Shown here: positions 37,154 to 47,158 of the stretch, piece by piece | Layout: each line of letters starts with the position of its first letter | Numbering within the stretch: position 1 is the first letter of the stretch | Source: Mycobacterium florentinum | GTDB lineage: Bacteria; Actinomycetota; Actinomycetes; Mycobacteriales; Mycobacteriaceae | Direction of reading: 5' to 3' | NCBI RefSeq assembly: GCF_010730355.1 | Contig: NZ_AP022576.1 | Coordinates: 4,154,001-4,218,000, forward strand | Length of the DNA stretch: 64,000 nucleotides | Program-made: the position numbers and the translations under genes | Notes under the pieces: generated by a model | Seen by the model: the letters and a program-made list of their open reading frames with translations, nothing else | The model's database searches: none | Told to the model about the DNA's origin: nothing

Positions 37154-40100
37154 ATGTCTTTCGTAAGGGCACAGCCTGAAGTGCTGAATGCGGTTGCCGC
37201 CGAGCTGCGCAGCGTGAATGAGGCAGTGCGGGAGGGGAGTTCGGCTGTGGCAATGCCGACGACGGGAGTGGCTCCTGCCGCTTCCGATGTCGTGTCGATA
37301 TTGACTGCGGCGCAATTTGTTTCGCACGCGCAGCTGTTTCAGGGGATCAGCGCCGAGGCGGCGGCAGTCCGAGAGCAGTTGGCGGCAACGCTCGGCGTCA
37401 GCGCCGGTTCGTATGCCGCCACCGAAATCGCCAACGCCACCACGGTCGGTTAGGCGGATACACCGATGCTGGATTTCGCGCAGTTGCCGCCGGAGATCAA
37501 CTCCACACTGATGTATTCGGGCGCGGGCTCGGGGCCGCTGCTGGCCGCCGCGGCGGCCTGGGACGGGTTGGCCGCCGAGCTGTATGCCGCGGCGGCTGCC
37601 TATGGGGCGCTGATCGGAGGCCTCACCGATGGGCCCTGGGAGGGGCCGTCTGCCGCGATCATGCTCGCCGCGGCCATGCCGCAGGTGGCGTGGTTGCGGA
37701 GCACGGCCGGGCAGGCGGAACTGGCCGGTACGCAAGCCGCGGCGGCGGCGGGTGCTTTCGAGGCGGCCTTCACCGAAACGGTGCCGCCGCAGGTGGTCGC
37801 GGCGAACCGGGTGTTGCTGATGGAGTTGTTGGCGACGAACTTCCTCGGACAGAACACCGCGGCAATCGCGGCCACCGAGACGGAGTACGGCGAGATGTGG
37901 GCGCAAGACGCGGTCGCGATGTACGGCTATGCGGGTGCGTCTTCCGCGGCGGCGACGTTGCCGCCGCCCCAACCGGCAGCCCCGGCTGCCAACGCTGACG
38001 GGACCGCAGGCCAGGCTGCGGCGGTCGCGCAGGCGGCCGGAGCCAACGCGGGCACCAATGCGCAGACGCTCAACGCGGTGCCCCAAACCTTGTCGGCGCT
38101 GGCCGGCAATCCGCAGCAGAATGCCGGGTTCAACTTCGGTGGGATCGGCATGAACTCCGACGGGGATGGGATTCAGCTCAACGGGTTGCTGGGCGATATT
38201 TTCGAGGGTCTGACGGGTTCGCAGGTTCTGGATGGCAGCTCGCCATTTGACGCATTCATCAAATTGGTCTCGCCGACAAGGCTTTTCACCACCTCGTTCA
38301 GAGACGTTCAGCAGCTGGCGCAGGGCTTCGCACCTCAGGCAGCCAAGGCCGCCACCGAGGGCGCCGCCCACGCGGCCGAGGGTGCAGCGCGGGCCGCCGA
38401 GGCGGTGCCACATGCGCTTTCGGGTGCCCTCGGCAATGCCATGGGATCCGTGGGCAAAGCGGGATCCGTTGGCGGCTTGTCGGTTCCGTCGTCTTGGGGG
38501 GCTGTCACTCCGGTGTCGAACCCCAGCGCCGTGACGCTCAACGGCCTCGGTGCCGCCGCGGCGGCACAACCCGCGACCAATGCGGTGGGAGGGATGCCAC
38601 TGATGGGCACCGGGGCGGGGCGCGCGGCCGCGGCCCACTTCGCGCCTCCCCGATACGGTTTCAAACCCATGGTCATCGCTCACCCCCCGGCGGGAGGGTG
38701 ATGCGATGGCCGGCGCGTTCTCAGAAGGGCGGGTCGTGGGCGGGGGTGTTGGTGCTGGCGGGTCGGGGGCCCAGTCTGCGGGTAGTTCTTCGGGTTCGCG
38801 GGGTTCGTTGACCCAGGTGCAGAACGGGCTGGTGGCGGGTGTGCCCTTGAATGCGAACAGTGTGTCGCGCATGTGGTTTCGGAACTTACGCGCAGCGATT
38901 TCCTCTTTGCGGGCCTGTTGGCGGCGGTTATGTATGCGCGCCTGACTGATTCGGGCATGTCGTTGCGTGGCCCGGTCACGTCGCACCGCGGTGGGTGCGG
39001 CGCACGCCGGGCCGCGCGGCTGCGGGAAAAGATCCGCGCCCGCCGGGTGGGTGCGGTAGGTGCGCCCGGTGGGCGAGGTCCAGATGACGGTGCCGTCGGC
39101 CAGGTGAGCATCGCGCCATGCACCGAAGGTTTTGAGTCGGTGATGTTGGCGGCACAGGCATTTGAGATTCTCCGCCACTGTCAGCCCGCCCGCCGCCGGA
39201 TCCTGGTGGTTGAACGCGACGGTGTGGTCGAGATCGCACACGACCGCCGGGCGGCTACATCCCGGGAAGCGACAGGTCAGATCCCGGCAACGAACGAAGC
39301 GTTCCAGCGCCGCGGAGGGTTGATAGCGCAGCGCCTCGGCCGCGCTGGTGACCGGATCAGCGACGAGAAGTGAGGCGGTAGAAGCCAGTTCGCGGACCTG
39401 TTCGGCGTCGATGACCCCGTACCCCTCGAGGTAGCCCGGCGCATCGCTATCGGCATAAACCGTCTGTTGGCCGGCGACCACGTTGATCACCACCCGCCCC
39501 CCACGCGACTCCGGTTCGCCGGCACCGGCGGTGGCGGGGCAGTCCGACTGTCCGCACCGGCATGCCAGGCCGCGTGCCTGGGTCAGCGCGGCCACGGCAT
39601 CGGCGCGGCGCTGCTCGGTCGTGCGCGGGTCGGCGGCACACACCTGCCCGGCAAGCTGGGAGAGCCGGCGATCAAAGGCCGTCGCGGCCGCGGCCCCGAC
39701 GGTGCCATCGATGTCGGCCATCCCGTTGTCCAGCGTGCTGATCGCGATGTAGCGATCATTCTCGGCGGACTCGCGTCGCTGCCGGGCGGCATCGGGATCA
39801 ACGCCGCGCACCGCGGCATCGACGGCATTGACGATCCGTTGTCGCGACCAGCTGTGCCAGTTGCCGATGCGCGCGGCCAGTGATCGGTCGACCTCGGCCA
39901 TCAACTCGTCATCGGTGATCAAGTCGGTACGGCGGATGATCAACCGGACGGTGCGCCAATCGGTACGGCCCGCGGCCGGTAGCGCCGCAACCTCAGGCAG
40001 CCGGGTATCGAGCGCCTCGGCATCCGACACCAGATAGCCGGCCGCCATCGGGGACAGGTTCATCGCGGCGGCCACCTCGGCCGCGGTCCGCTCGAACCCG

Positions 40101-40270
40101 TCGATCACCGCATAACCCCGCTGGTCCTCGGCGACCTGCCCGGCCGCGGCCACTCGATGCCGCAGCAACGCCGCCACCGCCGCCAGCCGTCGCGCCACCA
40201 GCGCCGACTCCCGCCGATGCGCAGACTCGATCCCCATCACCAGGTCGCTGGGGTTAACGCATTCGAACAT
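36959..40270 (-). CDS. 13E12-repeat/DUF222 HNH endonuclease-like protein with run-on C-terminus
   Basis: Conserved part is about 38690-40270 (about 525 aa): DUF222 from [13 protein letters not shown] (ATG 40270), then the HNH region [26 protein letters not shown] and [12 protein letters not shown]. After a Pro-rich tail typical of the family there is no stop codon. The frame stays open to 36959, antisense through the whole PPE and PE genes, so the literal product would be 1103 aa. The natural stop was probably lost when the neighbouring esx genes were deleted or when the gene was inserted. 13E12 proteins are multicopy in mycobacteria and of unknown role. Only the N-terminal half is likely meaningful. 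Confidence 0.6.
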   Translation of the reverse strand: MFECVNPSDLVMGIESAHRRESALVARRLAAVAALLRHRVAAAGQVAEDQRGYAVIDGFERTAAEVAAAMNLSPMAAGYLVSDAEALDTRLPEVAALPAAGRTDWRTVRLIIRRTDLITDDELMAEVDRSLAARIGNWHSWSRQRIVNAVDAAVRGVDPDAARQRRESAENDRYIAISTLDNGMADIDGTVGAAAATAFDRRLSQLAGQVCAADPRTTEQRRADAVAALTQARGLACRCGQSDCPATAGAGEPESRGGRVVINVVAGQQTVYADSDAPGYLEGYGVIDAEQVRELASTASLLVADPVTSAAEALRYQPSAALERFVRCRDLTCRFPGCSRPAVVCDLDHTVAFNHQDPAAGGLTVAENLKCLCRQHHRLKTFGAWRDAHLADGTVIWTSPTGRTYRTHPAGADLFPQPRGPACAAPTAVRRDRATQRHARISQARIHNRRQQARKEEIAARKFRNHMRDTLFAFKGTPATSPFCTWVNEPREPEELPADWAPDPPAPTPPPTTRPSENAPAIASPSRRGVSDDHGFETVSGRREVGRGRAPRPGAHQWHPSHRIGRGLCRRGGTEAVERHGAGVRHRSDSPPRRRNRQAANGSRFAHGSHGIAEGTRKRMWHRLGGPRCTLGRVGGALGGGLGCLRCEALRQLLNVSERGGEKPCRRDQFDECVKWRAAIQNLRTRQTLENIAQQPVELNPIPVGVHADPTEVEPGILLRIAGQRRQGLGHRVERLRIGARVGSGRLRDRRSLACGPVSVGSRGCRLGRRQRRRRGRRTRIAVHRDRVLRPHLAVLRLGGRDCRGVLSEEVRRQQLHQQHPVRRDHLRRHRFGEGRLESTRRRRGLRTGQFRLPGRAPQPRHLRHGRGEHDRGRRPLPGPIGEASDQRPIGSRRGIQLGGQPVPGRRGGQQRPRARARIHQCGVDLRRQLREIQHRCIRLTDRGGVGDFGGGIRTGADAERCRQLLSDCRRLGADPLKQLRVRNKLRRSQYRHDIGSGRSHSRRRHCHSRTPLPHCLIHAAQLGGNRIQHFRLCPYERHNSSSKWLRCNGFQCPVGLGIRGFQYPLADSRIRRLDTLGTLSPEMTAPGWPIHCRVENCSHFWS
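37154..37453 (+). CDS. PE family protein (PE32-like)
   Basis: 99 aa, the size of a bare PE domain with no extension. It begins [11 protein letters not shown] and has the helical hairpin typical of PE. The C-terminal half has YAATEIANA, close to the YxxxD/E-type secretion signal. A good RBS, GAGGAG, lies 6 bases upstream of the ATG. It is paired with the PPE gene 12 bases downstream; the two are expected to form a secreted heterodimer via a type VII system. Matches PE32 (Rv3622c) by position. Confidence 0.93.
   Translation: MSFVRAQPEVLNAVAAELRSVNEAVREGSSAVAMPTTGVAPAASDVVSILTAAQFVSHAQLFQGISAEAAAVREQLAATLGVSAGSYAATEIANATTVG
37466..38701 (+). CDS. PPE family protein, SVP subgroup (PPE65-like)
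   Basis: 411 aa. The PPE motif is at residues 9-11 ([12 protein letters not shown]) and the WxG turn is in [10 protein letters not shown]. The C-terminal part has GGLSVPSSW (about residues 335-344), the GxxSVPxxW signature of the PPE-SVP group. Alanine-rich middle. Length is near PPE65 (Rv3621c, 413 aa). In M. tuberculosis the esxW/esxV pair follows; here the next gene is a convergent 13E12 protein whose frame reads back through this gene on the opposite strand. Confidence 0.93.
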   Translation: MLDFAQLPPEINSTLMYSGAGSGPLLAAAAAWDGLAAELYAAAAAYGALIGGLTDGPWEGPSAAIMLAAAMPQVAWLRSTAGQAELAGTQAAAAAGAFEAAFTETVPPQVVAANRVLLMELLATNFLGQNTAAIAATETEYGEMWAQDAVAMYGYAGASSAAATLPPPQPAAPAANADGTAGQAAAVAQAAGANAGTNAQTLNAVPQTLSALAGNPQQNAGFNFGGIGMNSDGDGIQLNGLLGDIFEGLTGSQVLDGSSPFDAFIKLVSPTRLFTTSFRDVQQLAQGFAPQAAKAATEGAAHAAEGAARAAEAVPHALSGALGNAMGSVGKAGSVGGLSVPSSWGAVTPVSNPSAVTLNGLGAAAAAQPATNAVGGMPLMGTGAGRAAAAHFAPPRYGFKPMVIAHPPAGG

Positions 40271-40387
40271 AGGTGAGCGGTCCGACAATTCTCCAGCAAA
40301 ACGAACTTGGCCGATATCCCCAGCCAAGGCAGTGACTGTGCAAATCTTCATCCATGGATTGAGACCCGCCAGGAAGGAGACGAGATC

Positions 40388-40804
40388 ATGACAAAAACGC
40401 GAGCTATCGCTGCGGCCGCTGTGCTCGCCGGCTCAGCGGTCGGCGCAGCTGGCACGGCGTGGGCCGACCAAACGATGAGCGGCAGCTATAAAGCGGCTTG
40501 GAAGAGTTACTCACACACCTGGACAGTCACTTCGTGCGGTGACGGATGCGCGAATGTCGCTTGGGATACCGGGGGGAACAGCCGGGCGACGCTGTCCAAC
40601 GGAACGTGGACCATCGATGATCCGGCCAGCCCCGGCGCAGTCCAATGCGCGGACGGTAGTTCGGGTGTCGCGGCTCCGCACTATTCATGGGATGCGGTTA
40701 CGTTGCGCGGCGAAATGTGGAACAGCGTGCCCGCGGGTACCTGCGGGCTTTCGTCGAGCTCGGATACGAATTCTGATCCGTTCACCCTGACGAAGCTCAG
40801 TTGA
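40388..40804 (+). CDS. Small secreted protein, unknown function
   Basis: 138 aa from ATG 40388 with AGGAAGGAG nine bases upstream. Signal peptide with basic start (MTKTRAIAAAAVLAGSAVG), cleavage near AWA-DQ. The mature protein of about 110 residues is Ser/Trp/Gly rich with four cysteines in two pairs (TSCGDGCAN, and the Cys in VQCADG and GTCGLSS), likely disulfide-bonded. It looks like a small beta domain. No family recognised with confidence. Divergent from the DUF222 gene. Confidence 0.75.
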   Translation: MTKTRAIAAAAVLAGSAVGAAGTAWADQTMSGSYKAAWKSYSHTWTVTSCGDGCANVAWDTGGNSRATLSNGTWTIDDPASPGAVQCADGSSGVAAPHYSWDAVTLRGEMWNSVPAGTCGLSSSSDTNSDPFTLTKLS

Positions 40805-40827
40805 CCCTTTCGGGTGCGGCCCGCCCC

Positions 40828-40862
40828 CCTACGGCGTAACGAGTCGCCTACGGCGTAACGAG
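40828..40862. repeat. Short tandem duplication of the alcohol dehydrogenase gene end
   Basis: CCTACGGCGTAACGAG occurs at 40828-40843 and 40847-40862, period 19. The right copy contains the last codons and stop of the minus-strand dehydrogenase. Confidence 0.85.
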
Positions 40863-41861
40863 AATCTTGCAGTGCCGCTCGGGGTCGGCGAGGTCGTCGA
40901 AGGCCGTGCCGACCCCGTCCAGTCCCACCTCCGCCGTGATCATCGGGCTGACATCGATCTCGCCCTCGGCCAGCGAGCGCAGCGATTCGGCGAATTCCTC
41001 GGGAGTTTGCGCGAGCACGAATTGCACGTTGATCTCTTTGGCAATACCGAAGAACGGGTGCATGGCATCCGGTTGCATGCACACCCCGGCCACCACCAGC
41101 CGGGTCCCGTGCCGCGCCCGCCGAAAGATGTCGTCGATGATCCCGGGCACCCCGACCGCTTCGAACACCACCTTGGCCTTGACGGAGTCGAACGGTGAAC
41201 CCTGCGCCGGATCCAGCACCTGATGCGCTCCCATCGCGGCGGCGAGCTCGCGCCGCTTCGGTGAAAAATCGGCAGCCACAATGCTTTCCACGCCGCGAAC
41301 CCGCAGCGCCGCGATGATCGCGATGCCGATCGGGCCACAGCCGATCACCAGCGCCGTTTCGCCGCGCTCGATATTCGATTTGTTGACGGCATGCAGCCCC
41401 ACCGACATGGGTTCGGTCAGGGCGGCATGCCGGGGATCCAGCCCGTTGGGAATGGGCATCAACATCAGGGCGGAAAGTAGCATCCGCTCGGCGTAGCCGC
41501 CGAGTGTGCTGTTGCTGTAGACGATCGGATCGAATCCCTTGGCGGACAGCAGGATCGGCAGTGAGGTCACCATGGTTCCGGCCGGGTGGGTTTCGGTATC
41601 GGGCCCGGCCTCGAGGATCTCGGCGCTGAATTCGTGACCCATGAAAATGTCGCGGCTCAGGTCGACCGCGAGGCCACCGGCCCCCGCGCCGGCCTGCTCG
41701 GTCATCGCCAGCACCTGTGACCCGTGCGCGGCGAAATGCAGGTCCGACCCACAGATTCCACACGACCGCACGGCGACCAGCACCTGACCGGGGCCGGGCA
41801 CCGGCTCGGGCAGATCGTCCCGCAACACCATCCGGCCGTCGCGCAGCACCGAGGCGCGCAT
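40848..41861 (-). CDS. Zinc-dependent alcohol dehydrogenase (medium-chain)
   Basis: 337 aa MDR-family enzyme. Catalytic zinc ligands are Cys in SCGICGSDLHF and His-Glu in GHEFSAEI. The nucleotide-binding turn is VIGCGPIGIAII. The four-cysteine structural zinc lobe is absent; that loop is replaced by AHGSQVLAMTEQAGAG. Oxidises an alcohol or related group using NAD(P); substrate unknown. Last of a three-gene operon: its ATG overlaps the stop of the monooxygenase (TGATG). Confidence 0.88.
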   Translation of the reverse strand: MRASVLRDGRMVLRDDLPEPVPGPGQVLVAVRSCGICGSDLHFAAHGSQVLAMTEQAGAGAGGLAVDLSRDIFMGHEFSAEILEAGPDTETHPAGTMVTSLPILLSAKGFDPIVYSNSTLGGYAERMLLSALMLMPIPNGLDPRHAALTEPMSVGLHAVNKSNIERGETALVIGCGPIGIAIIAALRVRGVESIVAADFSPKRRELAAAMGAHQVLDPAQGSPFDSVKAKVVFEAVGVPGIIDDIFRRARHGTRLVVAGVCMQPDAMHPFFGIAKEINVQFVLAQTPEEFAESLRSLAEGEIDVSPMITAEVGLDGVGTAFDDLADPERHCKILVTP

Positions 41862-43048
41862 CAGTTCGTCGCGCCTTCGTGCTCGCCGACGTGCTCGGTG
41901 ATGGCTTTGACGACGGCCTCGCCGGCGCGGCCGATCAATTGGTCGCGATGGTCTTTGGCCCAGTCGTGCGAGGCCCGCGATGCCGCGAGCTGTCCCTTGA
42001 AGTGTGGAATCACCTTGCGGGCCATCAGGTCATAGGAGTGGTAGGTCGCTTCGGGAGAGGCCCAGTCATGACCGAGCATCAGCAGTGTCCCGAAGCCGCC
42101 CGACCGATCCAGCAGGTCCTTGATGTGTGCAATCGCATCGTCGGGCGTGCCGATGCAGCAATTCCCTTTGGCCGCATAGTCTTCGACGAACTCGTAGGGC
42201 GTCTGCGTGCCCTCGACGGTGTTGGCCAGCGGGACGAATCCGGCCGCGCCGAAGTAGTTGGCGAAATCCTGCAGCCCATAGGTACAGTCGTTGATCGCCT
42301 GCTCGCGGCTGTCGGCGATGTGCATGATGGACAGCACCCGCCAGTCGGCCCGATTCGGCTCGTCCCGCCCGACTTTGGCGGCCTGCTCGCGCACCACGTC
42401 CCAGGTCGTCTCCAGCGCGGCGAAGCCGCCGGGCACCGACATCGACAGTGACAGCAGTGACGTGCCCAGCGCGCCCGCCAACCGCGGCCCGGACGGCGAA
42501 ATCATTGCCGCCGTGGAGATTTCCGGATAGGGCCAGGTGTACGGCCGGATGTGCAGCTGCGCATCGCGCAACGTGAACCAGTCGGTGTGACGGTCGATGC
42601 GCTCGGTGGGCCCGGCGCGGAACAGCGCCAGGATCGCTTCGAGCGACTCCTGCATCATGTGCCGCTGATCGACCGGGTCGATGCCCATCATGTAGGCGTC
42701 CGACGGCAGCGCACCGGGGCCGGTGCCGAACATCACCCGGCCGCGGGTCAGGTGGTCGAGCAGCACCCATCGGTCGGCCACCATCAACGGATGGTGGTAG
42801 GGCAGCGAGACCACGCCGGTGCCCAGCCGGATGTGTTTGGTTCGTTCCGCCGCGGCCGCGATGAATACCTCCGGGCAGGCGATCAACTCATAGCCACCGG
42901 AGTGGTGTTCACCGAACCAGGCTTCGTCGAACCCCAGCCGATCCAGCGCGACGACGCGCTCCATGTCGTATTCCAGTGCGACCGTGGGGGATTGGCCGAT
43001 CGGGTGAAATGGTGTGATGAAGACGCCGAAACGAAGCGGTGCGTTCAC
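41861..43048 (-). CDS. LLM-class flavin/F420-dependent monooxygenase (Rv3618-like)
   Basis: 395 aa from GTG 43048 (MNAPLRFGVFITPF), equal to Rv3618; the frame extends to 43234 without conserved sequence. Bacterial luciferase-like barrel: DEAWFGEHHSGGYE, IRLGTGVVSLPYHHP and DHLTRGRVMFGTGPG are typical. Such enzymes use reduced FMN or F420 to oxidise a substrate. The start overlaps the ephA stop (GTGA) and the stop overlaps the dehydrogenase start, so the three proteins are probably made together. Confidence 0.9.
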   Translation of the reverse strand: MNAPLRFGVFITPFHPIGQSPTVALEYDMERVVALDRLGFDEAWFGEHHSGGYELIACPEVFIAAAAERTKHIRLGTGVVSLPYHHPLMVADRWVLLDHLTRGRVMFGTGPGALPSDAYMMGIDPVDQRHMMQESLEAILALFRAGPTERIDRHTDWFTLRDAQLHIRPYTWPYPEISTAAMISPSGPRLAGALGTSLLSLSMSVPGGFAALETTWDVVREQAAKVGRDEPNRADWRVLSIMHIADSREQAINDCTYGLQDFANYFGAAGFVPLANTVEGTQTPYEFVEDYAAKGNCCIGTPDDAIAHIKDLLDRSGGFGTLLMLGHDWASPEATYHSYDLMARKVIPHFKGQLAASRASHDWAKDHRDQLIGRAGEAVVKAITEHVGEHEGATN

Positions 43049-44016
43049 CGCAGCTCCAATCCGTTGAGAAATTCCAGCAATGCGGTGTTGACCTCGTCGG
43101 GCCGTTCTTGTTGCAGCCAGTGTCCGGCGCCCTCGAGCATCACCTGACGGTACGGCCCGGAGACGACCTCGCCGGCGCGGTCGGCGCGGGTGAAGGCGAG
43201 AACGGGATCGGCCGTGCCACCGATGAACAAGCACGGCACCGAGATCTTCGCGTCGGCGAGTTCGGGGGTGATCTCCCAGTTGCGGTCGAAATTGCGATAC
43301 CAGTTCAGGCCGCCGGTGAATCCGGTGCGGGAGAATTCGGTGATGTAGTGGTCGAGCTCGTCCTGGCTTATCCAGTCCGGCAGCGCGTCGGGTTCGGGGA
43401 GGCGATCGATGAAACCTTCGGGGCCGGGTGCCGCCATCCGCATCCCCGCGGCCTGGTCACCGTCGGTTCGCAGACCGCCCAGCAAGCGGCGGATCGCGCG
43501 GGCGGGATCGCTGTTGAGTTCGGCGTCGGCGACGCCGGGCTCCTGGAAATACAGGATGTAGAAGAAGTTTTCACCAAATATGTTGCGCCAGGCCTGCGTC
43601 GGCGCGGTCTGCGATCGGGGCGTCGGCGGCACGCTGAGGGCGGCGACGGCCGCGACTCGGTCCGGATGCAGCAGCGGCGCGTGCCATACCACCGGGGCGC
43701 CCCAGTCGTGGCCGATCCAGACGGCTCGCTCGGCGCCGACGTCGTCGAGCAAGCCGACGATGTCGGCGGTCAGCTGACGGATGTTGTAGGCGTCGATCGC
43801 CTCGGGACGCGAGGATCCGCCGTACCCGCGCTGGTCGGGAGCCAGTACGTGATAGCCGGCCGCGGCGAGCACTGGAATTTGGTGGCGCCACGAGTAGGCC
43901 AATTCGGGAAAGCCGTGGGCCAAGACCACCACCGGCGCGCCGCGGTCGCCGGCTTCGACGACGCGCAGGCGCACCCCGTTGGTCTCTACTAACCGTTCGG
44001 TTGAGCTGGGCACCAT
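43045..44016 (-). CDS. ephA: EphA, epoxide hydrolase
   Basis: 323 aa alpha/beta hydrolase. The oxyanion segment is HGFPELAYSWRHQ, the nucleophile Asp is in GHDWGAPV, and the catalytic His is in GAGHWLQQE. A cap-domain tyrosine lies in NWYRNFDRNW. It opens epoxides to diols in lipid metabolism or detoxification. Same length as Rv3617 (322 aa). First gene of an operon with a monooxygenase and a dehydrogenase. In M. tuberculosis the espACD operon lies upstream; here it is a VOC gene. Confidence 0.92.
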   Translation of the reverse strand: MVPSSTERLVETNGVRLRVVEAGDRGAPVVVLAHGFPELAYSWRHQIPVLAAAGYHVLAPDQRGYGGSSRPEAIDAYNIRQLTADIVGLLDDVGAERAVWIGHDWGAPVVWHAPLLHPDRVAAVAALSVPPTPRSQTAPTQAWRNIFGENFFYILYFQEPGVADAELNSDPARAIRRLLGGLRTDGDQAAGMRMAAPGPEGFIDRLPEPDALPDWISQDELDHYITEFSRTGFTGGLNWYRNFDRNWEITPELADAKISVPCLFIGGTADPVLAFTRADRAGEVVSGPYRQVMLEGAGHWLQQERPDEVNTALLEFLNGLELR

Positions 44017-44104
44017 CTCACCAAATCACAACACCTCTAGCCTGAGAAGGGTGTCTGGTAGATATCGCGCGGACACCAGAAGCGAAAGAAATGGAGGGTC
44101 AGGG

Positions 44105-44524
44105 ATGAGGCGCCTAGACCATGTCGTGCTGTGGACGAAGGATCCTCGAGTCGCGATGGACTTCTACTCGCGAGTGGTGGGGCTTACTCCGCTTCGCTAT
44201 GGCGAGTTTGAGGCGGGCGAAGCGCCGTTTCCGAGTGTGCGTGTATCTGAGGACTCGATTATCGACCTGATGCCCGTGACGCTGGCCGCCGGTGGCGCGG
44301 CATCGGCCACAGTGGCCGAAAACAGTGCCGGCCATCCCGTCAATCACGTGTGCTTTGCCCTCGAGAAGTCCGAGTACGAGGAACTGGATCAGCGTTTGCA
44401 GGCCGAAGGTATCGACACCAGCGTGCGGTTGCACAACAGCTACGGAGCCCAGGGATCAGCACCGCAAACGTATTACTTCTCCGATCCGGACGGCAATGTC
44501 CTCGAGGCCCGCTACTACGACTAG
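44105..44524 (+). CDS. VOC-family (glyoxalase/dioxygenase fold) protein
   Basis: 139 aa from ATG 44105 with GGAGGG 8-11 bases upstream. One pair of VOC modules: RRLDHVVLWTKDPRVAMDFY then HPVNHVCFAL. Likely metal ligands are His5, the His of NHVCF and Glu in VLEARYYD. Could be a small-molecule lyase, isomerase or dioxygenase; substrate unknown. Divergent from ephA with an 88-base gap, in the place where espACD lies in M. tuberculosis. Confidence 0.85.
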   Translation: MRRLDHVVLWTKDPRVAMDFYSRVVGLTPLRYGEFEAGEAPFPSVRVSEDSIIDLMPVTLAAGGAASATVAENSAGHPVNHVCFALEKSEYEELDQRLQAEGIDTSVRLHNSYGAQGSAPQTYYFSDPDGNVLEARYYD

Positions 44525-44682
44525 CGCGCGCGATCACGGCTGCGCGGTGTCATGCCAGTGTGGGTTCTCCCAACCCGAGGCGTCCCCGAACTCAATTTGC
44601 GGTGCTCTAGGTCCTATCGGGAACCGCCGCTCGTTGTCTGTGCAGGATGCTGGCGACCCGCTGCGCCCCGGCTCTGCCGGAG

Positions 44683-44708
44683 CTGGCGATCGCCAGTAGC
44701 GGTAGCCT
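44683..44708 (+). promoter_or_regulatory. ftsH promoter region with a 14-bp palindrome
   Basis: Perfect palindrome CTGGCGATCGCCAG at 44683-44696, six bases upstream of a -10-like TAGCCT at 44703-44708. It would lie in the -35/-10 spacer and could bind a dimeric regulator. Confidence 0.4.
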
Positions 44709-44764
44709 GAACTTTTCCAGCTGCGTGTATCGGGGAAGGACCTGGCCGAAATGGCCGATGCTTG

Positions 44765-47143
44765 ATGAACCGGAAAAACGTGATTCGCATAGTCACGGCG
44801 ATCGCTGTAGTGGTGCTGCTCGGCTGGTCGTTCTTCTATTTCAGCGATGACACCCGCGGATACAAGCCCGTCGACACCTCGGTGGCGATGTCCCAGATCA
44901 GCGGCGACAACGTCAAGAGCGCGCAGATCGACGATCGTGAGCAGCAACTGCGGTTGACCCTGAAGAAGGGCAACAACGACACCGACAACTCCGACAAGGT
45001 CATCACCAAATACCCCAACGGCTATCAGGTCGACCTGTTCAACGCGCTGAACGCGAAGAACGCCAAGGTCGCCACCGTCGTCAACGAAGGCAGCATCCTG
45101 GGCGAGCTGCTGGTTTACGTGCTGCCCCTGCTGTTGCTGGTCGGGCTGTTCGTGATGTTCTCGCGCATGCAGGGCGGCGCCCGGATGGGCTTCGGCTTCG
45201 GCAAATCGCGCGCCAAGCAGCTCTCCAAGGACATGCCGAAGACCACGTTCGCCGACGTCGCCGGCGTCGACGAGGCGGTCGAGGAGCTCTACGAGATCAA
45301 GGACTTCCTGCAGAACCCGGCGCGGTATCAAGCGCTGGGCGCCAAGATCCCCAAGGGCGTGCTGCTCTATGGGCCGCCGGGAACCGGCAAGACGTTGCTG
45401 GCCCGCGCCGTGGCCGGTGAGGCCGGGGTGCCGTTCTTCACCATCTCGGGCTCCGATTTCGTCGAGATGTTCGTCGGTGTCGGTGCCTCCCGGGTGCGCG
45501 ACCTTTTTGAGCAGGCAAAACAAAACAGCCCGTGCATCATTTTCGTCGACGAGATCGACGCGGTGGGCCGCCAGCGCGGCGCCGGCCTGGGTGGTGGCCA
45601 CGACGAGCGCGAGCAGACGCTGAACCAGCTGCTGGTCGAGATGGACGGCTTCGGCGACCGCGCGGGCGTCATTCTCATCGCCGCGACCAACCGGCCCGAC
45701 ATTCTGGACCCGGCGCTGCTGCGCCCGGGGCGCTTCGACCGGCAGATCCCGGTGTCCAACCCCGACCTGGCGGGCCGGCGGGCGGTGCTGGCCGTGCACT
45801 CCAAGGGCAAGCCGATCGCCCCGGACGCCGACCTCGACGGCTTGGCCAAGCGCACCGTCGGCATGACCGGCGCCGACCTGGCCAACGTCATCAACGAGGC
45901 CGCGCTGCTGACCGCGCGGGAAAACGGCACCGTCATCACCGGGCCCGCCCTCGAAGAGGCGGTGGACCGCGTGATCGGCGGACCGCGCCGCAAGGGCCGG
46001 ATCATCAGCGAGCACGAGAAGAAGATCACCGCCTATCACGAAGGCGGGCACACCCTGGCCGCCTGGGCGATGCCCGACATCGACCCCGTCTACAAGGTGA
46101 CGATCCTGGCCCGCGGCCGCACCGGCGGGCATGCCGTCGCGGTGCCCGAGGAGGACAAGGGCCTGCGCACCCGCTCGGAGATGGTCGCGCAGCTGGTGTT
46201 CGCGATGGGTGGGCGGGCCGCTGAGGAACTGGTCTTTCGCGAGCCGACGACCGGCGCGGTGTCCGACATCGAGCAGGCCACCAAGACCGCACGCGCGATG
46301 GTCACCGAATTCGGCATGAGCTCGAAGCTGGGCGCCGTCAAATACGGCTCCGAGCACGGCGACCCGTTCCTGGGCCGGACGATGGGCAACCAGGCGGATT
46401 ATTCCCACGAGGTCGCCCGCGACATCGACGACGAAATCCGCAAGCTCATCGAGGCCGCGCACACCGAGGCCTGGGAAATCCTGACCGAATACCGCGATGT
46501 GCTCGACACGTTGGCCGGCGAGCTGCTGGAGAAAGAAACCCTGCACCGGCCCGAGCTGGAGAAGATCTTCGCCGACGTCGAAAAGCGCCCCCGGCTCACG
46601 GTGTTCGACGATTTCGGCGGCCGCATCCCGTCGGACAAGCCGCCGATCAAGACGCCCGGCGAGCTGGCGATCGAGCGCGGCGAGCCGTGGCCGCAGCCGG
46701 TCCCCGAGCCGGCTTTCAAAGCCGCGATCGCGGCGGCCAGCCAGGCCGCCGAGGCCGCGCGCGCGGAGGCCGACAGAAGAGCCCACGGCCCCAACGGTTC
46801 TCACGGCGGTCAGGCGGCCGGCGATCGCGAGGGTTCGCCGAACCGTCCCACCCAGCCGGACTACGGCGCTCCGGCGGGCTGGTATGCGCCCGGATGGCCG
46901 CCGCCACCGCAGCAGCAACCCCAAGGGCACTGGTATCCGCCTCCGCCACAGCCGTATTGGCCCCAGCCGGCCCCGAGTTATCCGGGCCAGCCGAGTCGGG
47001 GCCCGGGGCAGGGCCAGGCTCAGCCGTCCTACCCGCCGTATCCGCCGTACCCCCCGCCTGCGCAGCCCAGTTCGGATCCGGGAAAATCGCCTGACCAACC
47101 GGATGAAGACGTAAGCCGGCCCAACCCGCCGGCCCGGGGCTGA
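44765..47143 (+). CDS. ftsH: FtsH, membrane-bound ATP-dependent zinc metalloprotease
   Basis: 792 aa from ATG 44765. N-terminal helix [17 protein letters not shown] and a second one ([18 protein letters not shown]) flank a periplasmic loop of about 90 residues. AAA module: Walker A GPPGTGKT 203-210, Walker [15 protein letters not shown] region [17 protein letters not shown]. Zinc site HEGGH at 425-429. The C-terminal tail from about 680 is long, Pro/Gln/Tyr rich and disordered, longer than in M. tuberculosis (760 aa total). Degrades membrane and short-lived proteins. Confidence 0.97.
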   Translation: MNRKNVIRIVTAIAVVVLLGWSFFYFSDDTRGYKPVDTSVAMSQISGDNVKSAQIDDREQQLRLTLKKGNNDTDNSDKVITKYPNGYQVDLFNALNAKNAKVATVVNEGSILGELLVYVLPLLLLVGLFVMFSRMQGGARMGFGFGKSRAKQLSKDMPKTTFADVAGVDEAVEELYEIKDFLQNPARYQALGAKIPKGVLLYGPPGTGKTLLARAVAGEAGVPFFTISGSDFVEMFVGVGASRVRDLFEQAKQNSPCIIFVDEIDAVGRQRGAGLGGGHDEREQTLNQLLVEMDGFGDRAGVILIAATNRPDILDPALLRPGRFDRQIPVSNPDLAGRRAVLAVHSKGKPIAPDADLDGLAKRTVGMTGADLANVINEAALLTARENGTVITGPALEEAVDRVIGGPRRKGRIISEHEKKITAYHEGGHTLAAWAMPDIDPVYKVTILARGRTGGHAVAVPEEDKGLRTRSEMVAQLVFAMGGRAAEELVFREPTTGAVSDIEQATKTARAMVTEFGMSSKLGAVKYGSEHGDPFLGRTMGNQADYSHEVARDIDDEIRKLIEAAHTEAWEILTEYRDVLDTLAGELLEKETLHRPELEKIFADVEKRPRLTVFDDFGGRIPSDKPPIKTPGELAIERGEPWPQPVPEPAFKAAIAAASQAAEAARAEADRRAHGPNGSHGGQAAGDREGSPNRPTQPDYGAPAGWYAPGWPPPPQQQPQGHWYPPPPQPYWPQPAPSYPGQPSRGPGQGQAQPSYPPYPPYPPPAQPSSDPGKSPDQPDEDVSRPNPPARG

Positions 47144-47158
47144 CGAACGGAGAATTCG

